DNA from: Stipa capillata | Lineage: Eukaryota; Streptophyta; Magnoliopsida; Poales; Poaceae | Direction: 5' to 3' | Assembly (NCBI GenBank): GCA_019208055.1 | Contig: JAGXJF010002739.1 | Coordinates: 558,001 to 622,000 of the forward strand | Length of the DNA stretch: 64,000 nucleotides | Shown: piece by piece, positions 9,236 to 18,717 of the stretch | Position numbering within the stretch: position 1 is the stretch's first letter | How the letters are laid out: each line of letters begins with the position of its first letter | Position numbers and translations under genes: made by a program | Notes under the pieces: model-generated | Database searches by the model: none | What the model saw: the letters and a program-made list of their open reading frames with translations, nothing else | What the model was told of the DNA's origin: nothing

Positions 9236-12205
9236 GCCCATCCATTGCCTCTGGTCGTGTGGCATATAAACTTTTGCAAGCCAAGTCATGTTCGGACTTA
9301 TTTCGAAAATGTCCACTTTTGCCAAGCCAACGTTTTGGAACAAAAAAAATATATATATAACTACACATATAAGTTTATATTTCACATAAAAACATATAAT
9401 TTGCCATAACGTACCAAGAAACATAGGAGGATATATATGATCCTAAGAAACACTCCTGCTGCTTCGTACCAACAGAATCATAGTGCAACTATTCCATCTC
9501 GCGATTTATCGTAGATAATTTATTTGATGTCAACGCTAGATCGACTTGTTCTGAAACTGTGATTAGTCTATGGGCTTATAAACGCTTAACTGTGGACAAG
9601 GTTTCTGGAAGGATATTCATGGATATTCATGTGCAGTACTCAAAGGATTCTGTAACATGTGTACAGAGAATCATGTAGAGCAGACGGTGTTGCAGCTTCA
9701 GATGTGACAACTGCAGCTGGCTTCCAACCTTTTACGTACTTCGGCTCTGTATTGGCTTTCAAGGTCACTGTACCAGCATTTCATGCTTCGGAAATGGTGC
9801 GGTGCAACCATGTCAGTTCAGACTGTTCTGAAAGGAGTTCAGACAGCAGCTGCTGCTGCCCTACTCCCCTAGCATAGTTTTAAGTTTCAACTGTTTTCTA
9901 GGCTAAATGAAGTCATGGACACAAGGAGCTCAGCTTGATCCATGCATGCCACTGTGCTGACCTCCGCCTCCATAGGATAGGCCAATAGCTGTAGCCTGCA
10001 GCTTCTGCAAAATGATATCTTCAGACTTCAGATGTGGTTGCAAACCTGATATGTTGTGTGTATATATATATTCCTTTTTTTCTGGGTTTGTAACCCATGT
10101 TTAATGTCAGTGCGAGATTACGCTTGATCAACTCTTTAATGTACAAAATGTCCATTGAAATCTGTCAGAGGACTCCGGATGGCAAAAGAACTCTGTTCTT
10201 CTAGTGTTTCAGAGAATGGTCTGGGTTTCAAGGCATGTACGTAGTCTAGTACTAGCATCAGGTTTTGGTCGGCTGCAACTACTGGATCAGCAGAACACTT
10301 GCGCGGATTGACTTGTGCCCATGTCCAACCGTATGCTACAGTGCAGTCGAGAGGATTCTTTTTTCCGTTTTTGGGTATGTTTGATGCGACCTGTTGTGTG
10401 CAAGGCCTGATAAAACTAGTGCTGCCTTTCAGTGAGATCACTGCAGTAGGTTTGTAGGCTCACTCTACTCCTGCATTTGACTCTGCTGTTTCATTCAGTA
10501 AAGTTAAGGCTGGAGAATGTAGCTTCTTTCATCCCCTTATTTTGCAGTTTGATAAGATTATGATCTTGATTTTTGTAATGCCTAATTGGCATTGATAATA
10601 CAGGCAGTTTGGACATTTGACTGTCAAGTGCCGGTCATTTGTAACTTCCCTTGATTACAGTGATGAGAGCACAACAGAGCTTGCTGTCTGAAATGGCATG
10701 TTCTAACTTATTTGCAGCGGAACATATAACCTAGAATGTTCCAGGTTCATTGGTTAGTTCACTTTCAGCGCTCAACAGGATCGCAGATAAAAAGTAATGC
10801 TATTTTGCCTTAAGAAAATGATATCTTTGTACCAAAACTCAGAATGTTCTCGCAGAAAACAAATAAAGTACTGTATGGTTCTCAGATTCTGAGGTTATGC
10901 TTCTCACAATCCTGTGCTTCAGCATATATGTTCCCTGCCAAATTTCCAATAAGGTACCACGCTCGGTAAATCATGGATATATGTTTTTTATTTAGCGCGG
11001 TCAGCACTCAGCAGCTTATGTATGTTTCCTTAGGTCTGAACAGAGTACTGCACATTGTTTATTCTTTCACTTGCCTACACAGTTAAAGAAAATTCACACT
11101 GAAAGTCGAACTGGTTGACTATTTGAAAGGTCTCGAACAGGCTATTTGAAAGGCCATGTTGCATTTGTTAATTTTTACTTATTGGGAACAGGCTGGTGTA
11201 GATTGTATTGGGATAATAAACATATTTGACAAATCTACTGAGTAGTTTGATTTTTCTTGTAAAGTTTAAGTAAACTAACTGTAATACCATACTCTATTCC
11301 ATATGGGCCGTTTTAATGAATCTATATATGAAAGGTTGGATTTACACTTCCATGTTATGTTTCCATAGCTCCTTAGAATGTTTGCATCATGTGCCCCGTT
11401 TTGTTATTCCTGTATTGGAGTTCCCGTGCTCCAGTTCAATGCTTATTGGAAGCATCGATCGAACCACCCACTGTTAACACTTGCAAATTTAACTTCCCTA
11501 AACCTTACATCCTCATGTTACAATGTGTTGATGGTTTTGATTTTTACAGTTTCTAGTACGCAACTTTGAGCCTTTGACAATTACGCCAAAGGCAACATAT
11601 ATGTAAAGGTAGTAAAACGTATAAGATTTGAGTTATTTGCACAACTGTACCGATATTATTTTCATGCGCATTAACAATTCGAATATCCAAAAAATAATAA
11701 TTCTTTTTTCAAGGGAAAAGATAATATTTGTTCAGGTACAAAAAGGTTACAAAAATTGTGGCTGAACAGTGCCATATCATGCAACCAAAGTTTAAACACC
11801 AACACCAAATATCCTATTTCTAGGAGAGTTTGACTAACACACCTTACTTATCCTTTTTAAGCTCTTCTTTCTATCACTCTTTCATGTGTGATCTTTGTTT
11901 AAGTAGATAAATGGGGAACCACACGACTCTCCCTGGTAAAAACAAAATTAAGGAGCATTGGTAGCATGGTAGTGCTGAAACTTTAGGAGGTAGGTAGGTC
12001 CTCCTCCATGCACATTAAAGTCACTGCCAATAGAATAGAATGGAAGCTTTGGTTTCGTCCAACAAAAAGTTACTTCCCCAGGTATGGATCCTTTGTTCTA
12101 GTGCTCTTGATAATTGTGCAACGTAGGAAGGATTAGAATCGCCTCCCCTTCTTTATCTAAACATTATTTAACTTTTTTATACGATGCACTTGTGGAATTT
12201 CAATA
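9236..12205. other. About 3 kb without a recognised gene
   Basis: Short ORFs such as minus 10136-10441 and plus 9659-9877 lack recognisable domains, codon bias or splice context. A non-coding transcript or UTR cannot be excluded. No long repeats or terminal inverted repeats were found. Confidence 0.45.
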
Positions 12206-12440
12206 CTCCATTCGTTCACAAATGTAAGACGTGCATGGAATTTTAGGTTCAACTTTGACCAACAATTAAACCAATACCGTTGAATTATATGACATATTAG
12301 TGGTATTATTGGATTCATATTCAAACGTATTTTCAAATGGTATCACTTTTATATTATATAATTCAATATTATTGGCTTAATTGTTGATCAAAATTGAATC
12401 TAAAATTTTGTGCACACCTTGCATTTGTGGACGGAGGGAG
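12206..12440. mobile_element. Stowaway (Tc1/mariner) MITE
   Basis: The 235-bp element begins CTCCATTCGTTCACAAATG and ends CATTTGTGGACGGAGGGAG, an imperfect inverted repeat. It is flanked on both sides by TA (12204-12205 and 12441-12442), the mariner target duplication. Much of the interior is also self-complementary, so it can fold as a hairpin. It has no coding capacity. Confidence 0.9.
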
Positions 12441-13345
12441 TAGTATAATAAAGATCTTGACCCACTGCTTATGGAAGCCTATACATTTGTAAAACTAGCA
12501 AATTCAGGGATATACCTCCAAAAGGAATATGTTACAAATTTTCAAAGGAATTATGTGTGATGTACCTTAGTACATCGAGGATAAAGAACACGAGGTCTCC
12601 TTAAAAGAAGACGACGACTTTCTTTAAATGCAGCCCCCATAACAAATCCATCTAGTAGAAAAAATAAGGCTCACAAATTAGTTACATAGAATTCTAGGAT
12701 AACTATTACTATATTATTACTAGCTGGACGAAGATTACATAAACAAAATTGCAGGGTCTTAATGCACCAATATACAACCCTGTACATGTTTAAAGCAACA
12801 TCAAGTTTTCCTAAATTCTAACTAACAGTTTTGTTCTCATTGGACATACCTTAAATTAAACTATATGCAAAATAAACTAGTGGACATGATAGGCTTGACT
12901 ATCTTTTCCATTACATGTTCCATGTCATTAGAGAAGCTAGCTCTCCTAATTGGCTTTTAAATATGGACAGAGGCCTTTGTTGCGTTAGGATAAAACAGAT
13001 TGTCTCCCCTGCTGCATCCTGAGCTGACATCCTGTCATTCAAAACCTATAACCGCATGCAGGATTCCTGGGCGAAGGCCTCCAACTCACTGAAAGCAATA
13101 CAAGACAGTGCAAATTAAACAAATTGAAATAGAAGGGAGGAAGGCTCCATGGTCACACCTTAGACATCAGCTTGGTTTGGGGATTCCAATGCGCTGACCA
13201 CACGAGTGGGTGTGAGGACTTCTTTCTAAGATAATACGTACGGTAAGGAAAAAATAAAGTATGTGGTGTGTGTGTTTTCCTTAATTTGCCACCATGTGAG
13301 GGGTGAATAGCAATTAAGGTTGAGAATGAACTTCCTGGACTCGTT
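12441..13345. other. AT-rich sequence, nothing recognised
   Basis: No ORF, domain or repeat was identified between the Stowaway MITE and the CACTA terminus. Confidence 0.45.
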
Positions 13346-14295
13346 CACTACTACAGAAAAAACCATTCTAGACATCATATCACATAGGGTTTCTTGAAAA
13401 TCGTTGTGATAAGACTATCCACAGATGGTTTTTATAAAAATTTACATCACATAGGATTTAAAAAACCGTTTGTGATGACGTACTCTACACACCGGTGGAT
13501 ATTTTTAAGAAAATCTTCTATATTGTCACATAGACAGTTTAAAAAAAACCGTATATGAATTTAGACCGACCCATTTGGGCCATTTGCTTCTGCACCGCCC
13601 TAGCCAGCCCATTTATCACTACCACTCGGGTGAAAACCCTAAGTCCTCACCCCCTTATCGCCTCCACCCTCTCTCTCTTCCTCCTCTCCTCAATCAGTCG
13701 AGCCCTCGTTGCCTCTCTCTCGCTCCTCCTCCTCCGGTGTCTCCCCTCCTCTCCTAAACCGCACCCCTCTCTCTCCTCCTCATCTGGTGAATCCAGATCA
13801 GCTACTCTCAGATCCCTGTTGCCTCTCTCCTCAACCCCCCTCCTCAGATCTAGGCGCTGCTGCCTGCGTCGTGGTGGAGGGCGACGAGGCTGAGGGCTCC
13901 ACTAGAGTGGAGGGCGATGAGGCCGAGGCCCTTGTTCTCGCAGCCGCTTCACTTCTCCAAGGTAGGTAAGACCCCCTCACGCGTCGCCACTCTGAAACCC
14001 TCTAAGAGCATCACCTGGCCTCTCTCCATCATTGATTTGGTTGCTCGCGCCTTTGCAAGGCAGTTGGAGTATAATGATGAGCTTCAGGGACTGGATCTCG
14101 TACTTTCTCAGGTCATCGCTGCTGTCGGCGAGGCCATTCGCCATCTTCGGAGCCGATGACGGTGCCTCCGAGAGGGATGGCCATGGTACTCTCCTAATCT
14201 AATTTACATGTTGAGTGTTATAATCTTGTTCCTTGATTATGTTCTTAGCATGAGTTAGGATTTAATAGTAGGATTAAGCCTCTTTATCAACATTT
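13346..14295 (+). mobile_element. 5' end of a CACTA element
   Basis: The sequence begins CACTACTACAGAAAAAACC, a typical grass CACTA terminus. It continues for about 200 bp with subterminal motifs such as TCACATAGGGTTTCTTGAAAA and CACATAGGATTTAAAAAACCG. From about 13555 a pyrimidine-rich, GC-rich leader and open frame follow (plus 13555-13893 and 13709-13969), ending near a GGTAGGTAAG donor at about 13960, as expected for a promoter and first exon. The element is cut at 14296 by another CACTA end. Its partner terminus may be the imperfect CACTA-like end at 36079 (TATGTAGTAATG), but the 3-bp flanks (GTT and TCA) do not match. Confidence 0.65.
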
Positions 14296-14699
14296 GACTA
14301 CTATAGAAACCCACATCCAGCACTACCTGTCAGTGATGACCCGATGTTTGACTCGAAGAAGTCTTACAGTGTGGCCCGTTAGTGATGAGTCTCAATGACG
14401 GGTCACCACACCGTCAGTCAGTCATGAGGGGCACTCACTAGTGACGGGTGACTTTTTGGCCCATCAGTGTAGTCATTAGTGACGGGTTATTTCTGAGCCC
14501 GTCTGAAAGGGTTGTCGCGTCTTTAAGCCCATCCGTGACGGTTGAGTTTTATATGTAGTTAATGAGTAGTACCGAGGATTCAATATTTACACACTGGATT
14601 TTACAAGGATTCAAACACATTGGACATATCACTGAGCATGGGAATACGAGGAGTTGCGGGAATGCGCGTATACACACTAGATGGACTGATTGATCAGTT

Positions 14700-15175
14700 C
14701 CCTATTTCCTTGTATAAAAGGAAGCACCTGCACCCAGCCTCCGATCCATCTTAAGTCCCTCATGTGCCTAGCCTCTTCTCCCTCTTCTCCATCTTGAATC
14801 AATCGACCTCGTGCGCGTGAAGGTGGCCACTGAAAGCTCCTACAACCTGAACGTGTCACTCGGACGGGTCATAATGGATCAGCTGGAGATGAGCTATGGG
14901 CCGACCGACGGCACCCTGCTCCTAGCCATGGTGAACCCGGTCGGCGAGCATTCTATGTAAGAAGTTCCTGTCTTGATGGCACTTCTGGGTGGTTGATCAC
15001 AACGAGACGGGGAAGTTCCTCATCTGTTGCAATCAAACCAACGAAGTCTGGAAACTCCATGTGATATACATCGAGTGGGGTGAAAAAAGAATTAGCTTCT
15101 GGAGAGTTTATTCTGTCGTGCGGCTTGAGCTGGACCCTCTTGATCAAGATGTTGAGCTGGAGGAATTTTAATCAA
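14700..15175 (+). other. Possible captured gene fragment inside the CACTA element
   Basis: A good TATA box (TATAAAAGG, 14713-14721) is followed about 100 bp later by open frames with a coding look. One frame runs without a stop from about 14765 to 14960, includes an ATG at 14874 (MDQLEMSYGPTDGTLLLAMV) and ends TAA. A second frame, 14989-15171, encodes a hydrophobic and charged segment containing EVWKLHVIYIEWGEKR. The break between them suggests a spliced or decayed host gene captured by the transposon. I do not recognise the protein family. Confidence 0.35.
14713..14721 (+). promoter_or_regulatory. TATA box of the captured fragment
   Basis: TATAAAAGG is an excellent plant TATA match, lying about 40-60 bp upstream of a CT-rich leader. 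Activity is inferred. Confidence 0.4.
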
Positions 15176-15247
15176 GAGGATTATTTCTTTTTTTTAATTA
15201 TGAACTATTTTAATTCCAACTTTTTAATGATTTTGCATCTATTTAGA

Positions 15248-15249
<2 letters not shown>

Positions 15250-15279
<30 letters not shown>
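15250..15279. repeat. (AT)n microsatellite at the retrotransposon insertion site
   Basis: About 30 bp of alternating TA. The Tat element inserted into this tract, and the tract resumes at 29531 on the other side. The ATATA 5-bp target duplication is therefore embedded in a simple repeat. Confidence 0.9.
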
Positions 15280-15282
<3 letters not shown>

Positions 15283-15890
15283 GTAGCAACGAGGCTAGAC
15301 AATGAACTTGTGGCACCCCCGCACGGCAACGTGGACCTACGTGGGTTGCCTGGGAAACTACACCGCGGTATCACCACAGTTGCACACTCGGGTCGCGCGG
15401 CACGAAGACGTTTGAACTAGCCAATGGCCGCGAACTAGAGGAGAGGAGGAGCAAATGAGCTTGTCTTTCCGAATTTTTGATCCCCCAAAAGGAAGGGGCG
15501 TCCCTCTATTTATAGGGAGAATGGAGGGGTAGGGGAGATTACAGGAATGCCCTCGGGCGTTTTACAATCATGCCCCTAGATGTACCAATGCCCCTGGGGG
15601 TGCGTAGGTCTTTTCCTTCGGGAATATTCCAGGAATATCCCGTGGGTCCCGCCCGTCATGCACGGGCTCGTTGCCGTCAAGGTCTCCACGTTGAGCGGTC
15701 TTGGTGTCGCGACGAGGTTGGTATTGTCACGGAGTCGGCATCGAGCGGTCTTGGCATCGCGACGAGGTTGGTATTGTCGCGGAGTCGGCATCGAGCGGTC
15801 TTGGTGTCGCGACGAGGTTGGTATTGCGCTGATCTCCCTTAAGTATAGAAAATGTCGGAACCGGGTAGCGCGGGGACCCCTTCCCCAACA
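15279..15890 (-). repeat. LTR (3' LTR in element orientation)
   Basis: The 612-bp repeat reads TGTCGTAGCAACGAG at its left edge and CCTTCCCCAACA at its right edge (TG...CA). In the element's orientation this is the 3' LTR. The TATA-like CTATTTATAG is at 15506-15515. Next to it, at 15891-15903, a short purine-rich stretch on the minus strand (GAGGGAC) is the only candidate for the adjacent polypurine tract. Confidence 0.95.
15693..15830 (-). repeat. Three 50-bp tandem units inside the LTR
   Basis: Units start at 15693, 15743 and 15793 (the last truncated) with the core GAGCGGTCTTGGTGTCGCGA. The same triplet lies at 29333-29470 in the other LTR. In element orientation the repeats lie upstream of the TATA box, so they are candidate U3 enhancer repeats. 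The role is inferred from position. Confidence 0.85.
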
Positions 15891-16086
15891 GTAGTCCCTC
15901 GTCGATTCGGGCGATCGGCTAGCGAGCGCCCGAGGCGGCGCACCGATTCTTGAGGGGTCGATGCGCGGCCCGAACCGACCACTAGGGCCCTGTCTTCTGC
16001 GATTTGGTTGTTGACGCGCGATTCGAGCTCCAGTCAAGCCATCAGGGGGTTCGAAGGTGCACAGTTACCCCCCGGGGGGTGCGGGG

Positions 16087-16166
16087 GATTTTTTTTCTCT
16101 TCTTTTTTTTCCTTTTGTTTCTTTTTCTTTCCTTCTCTCTCTTTTCTTTTTTTTCTTCTTTTTTCC
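16087..16166 (-). other. Long polypyrimidine/polypurine tract
   Basis: About 80 bases are almost wholly T and C on the plus strand (polypurine on the minus, element-sense strand), ending at about 16166. It lies about 200 bp before the 3' LTR. It may act as an auxiliary plus-strand primer site or as a pyrimidine-rich element of the antisense gene's promoter. Neither role is proven. Confidence 0.5.
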
Positions 16167-16240
16167 CCAAACCGGCCGCCTGCCCAACTCCTAACGGGCC
16201 TTATGGGCCGGCCAGCTAGGGCACCCGGGGTGAGGGCGGC

Positions 16241-18717
16241 TTAAAAAGCCCCCACGCCGCTACCCTCGCCCCGCCTCCTCATTTCCCCCCGCCGTCACCA
16301 CTTCACTCCCCGCCGCCGCCATCGCCTTTTCCACCGTCGCTCGCTGCCCCTGCCCCCTGGCCGCCACTCAGCCGTCACTCGGCCGTCGCCGTCTCCCAGC
16401 CGGAGCCCGCGCGGGCCACCTCCACCCGGGCGCCCCGACCTCCGTCGCTCGGGTGCTCCGCCACCAGCGCCTCCCGGCCGGAGCTCCCCTGCGGCCTCCC
16501 GGCCGCCGCTCAGCCGTCGCCGCCTGTAGCGCCGCCTCCAGCACCGGCTGCATCGCCACCGGCCGCCACTCGCAGCGCCGCCTGCTCTGCTGTTCGGCCA
16601 TCGATCCCGGGGTCCGCCATCGCCGCGCCTCAGGCCGCCGCCGCGCCTCCCGGGCCACGCCGCCGACGCCAGGAGCCGCCTGCCGAGGCCGCCGCCCCTA
16701 GCCCGGTCGTGGGCCGTCGTCCCGCCCCGGGGTCCGCCGCCGCCGAGCCCCCTTTGCCGCTGGCCACCTTCGGTCCTCCCCAGCCGCCTTCGCGTCGACG
16801 CGCCGTGGTCGTCGGCCACCCCGAGGACGACACGCCGCTCACGCCGCTACCGCCCCGGGTCCAACGCCGCCACTCCCGGTCCGCCTGCGTACCACCTGCG
16901 CCGGGGTCGCGTGCTGCTACTGCTGCCTGGGCTGCCGCCTCTCTGGGCTCACTGTGCCCCGTCGCCTCCGCTCCTTCGCGCCTCTCCCCCCTTTGCAGGT
17001 CAGGGGCGACGCCGCTGCTTCACGCCGAGTCGCCGCGGAGGCTATTCGCCGCTTAGTCCAGTCAAGCTCACGTGGGCCCTCTCTGCTGCACCGCTGCTCC
17101 GTCCGAAGGACACGAAGGCAGCTGTCGCCTTCGCAGCTCCGGGAGCTCCAAACCGTGATTTCCGCGCTTCAAGGGTGACGATTCCGGCCCGCGCGTATTT
17201 TTTCTTCGCTATTAGATTACCGCGGTCGGGTGAAGTTTGAGATGCCTGTATGAGATGGACTGTTAATGTATGATAAACTGCTGCCACTTTCCTTCTATTT
17301 ATGCGTAGTATACGAACAATGCGTAGGTGAGGGGCCGTCGCCGTGTGTATCTGTACTAAAACAATGGACTGCTACTGTATTTTTTTTTCAACCGCGTGGT
17401 ATAATGGGATGTATGGGATGCGCGGGTGCTGGTATCTTGAACTGTCATCGTAAATAGTTTTTCATTTCGGCATGTGAAGCGACGGCGTGTGTAGACATTG
17501 GACTGTTACCGTTTTCTCTGCATGCTATATATTAGATGAACTCGATGTATTTTTATTATAATGCATGAGATGGACTACTACTGCATTTGCTGGCGGATGT
17601 GGCTGCTTCTCTTGTGTCGTTGCATATCGGTCGTGCTTCTCGTAAATGGGTCGTTAGTCTTTCGGGCAGGCGATACGAGAGACGCACGTCGTCGCACGTG
17701 TGGACGCTCCTCCTTTTTTCTGCTTTTTGCCGCATTTGTACAATTTGAGCTGAGCGATGTAGTCTTTTCAACACTGTGCGTATGTGTCCTCCTCACCATG
17801 CCTGTCCCTTTAGCGTGATTGACGGCGTCGTGTTTGTAACTGCCGCGGTGACGCGGTATTCATGTATGCTTCAAACGCTGGACACGATGTGTTTCACCAG
17901 ATGATCTCTTGTTTCTTTGGTTCCCCTTTTTCTTTTGCAGGGACTCAGCAGGTTCGATAGCCTTCGCTATTCTCTGACTTGCGATATTCGGGACCGACTA
18001 GCGAGGAGATAGTGACGACATGGAGGGCGCGCAGGCGAGGAGATAGTGACGGGACCCGTCGCAGCGACCGCGTCGCATCGACCGTGGTCCCGTTCACTCA
18101 AGACCCCCATGACATTCCGGGGCGACGTGGAGGGCGCGCGGGCGAGGAGATAGTGACGGGACCCATCGCAGTGACCGCGTCGCATCGACCGTGGTCCCGT
18201 TCACTCAAGACCCCCGTGACACTCCGGGGCGACGTGGAGGGCACGCTGGCGAGGCTTCCTACTCGGGGCGCGAGGAGTGGCGCGACACGACGCGAGGACG
18301 GCGACGGTGCTCGCAGAGTCGGTCGTAGTCCCGCTCGACGTGGGCAGTCTTCGAGGTCCCCACTGAGGGAGCAGCAGAGGAGCAGACGTGACGGGGGTGG
18401 CCTTCCTTGTCGAGGCCGTGGAGCGGCCAGGCGCATTCAGGTCCACCGTGACGTGAGGCGGCGACAAGACCGCGAGGTGGTTGGGCGGGCACCCTCGAGG
18501 GCTCGACACCAGACTCCCGTGCCTAGCATGCCACGCAGCTCCAGACACCCGGTCACTACGGCAGACGCCGGGCCCCCACCGCGGCGTGACGAGGTACTCG
18601 TTGGTCGACGATTTTGTCATGTGTGCACCCTCGTCTTCTGCTTCACCACGCACTTGGCACCGTGTCTTCGTGAGTTGCTGCCGGCGCGGTAGCGCTGTCT
18701 TCTCATTGTAGGGAGCG
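16241..18717 (+). promoter_or_regulatory. Promoter and spliced leader of the antisense gene in the Tat element
   Basis: A TTAAAAAG TATA-like box at 16241 is followed by a C-rich leader with GCC/CCG microrepeats to about 17200. There are acceptor-like sites TTTGCAG (about 17000), TTTTTCTTTTGCAG (about 17940) and TTCTCATTGTAG (about 18712), the last only 6 bases before the ATG at 18718. Between 17200 and 17900 the sequence is AT-richer and looks like an intron. Open frames here (plus 16709-17056, 16911-17240, 17979-18692 and minus 16295-16819) are low-complexity and have no recognised domain. The exon structure is a prediction from splice-like sites. Confidence 0.4.
18017..18230 (+). repeat. 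Two 107-bp tandem units in the antisense leader
   Basis: Copies at 18017-18123 and 18124-18230 differ at a few bases, and a third start (GACGTGGAGGGCACGC) follows at 18231. The period of 107 bp equals that of the unrelated array at 22239-22830 in the same element. Confidence 0.85.

Noticed and set aside
10136..10441. 101-codon minus-strand ORF
   Set aside because: No recognised domain, no splice context and no codon bias. Likely chance.
16295..16819. Long open frames on both strands, including a 174-codon minus frame
   Set aside because: The GC-rich sequence is open in most frames and is probably leader of the antisense gene. There is no domain and the composition is low-complexity.
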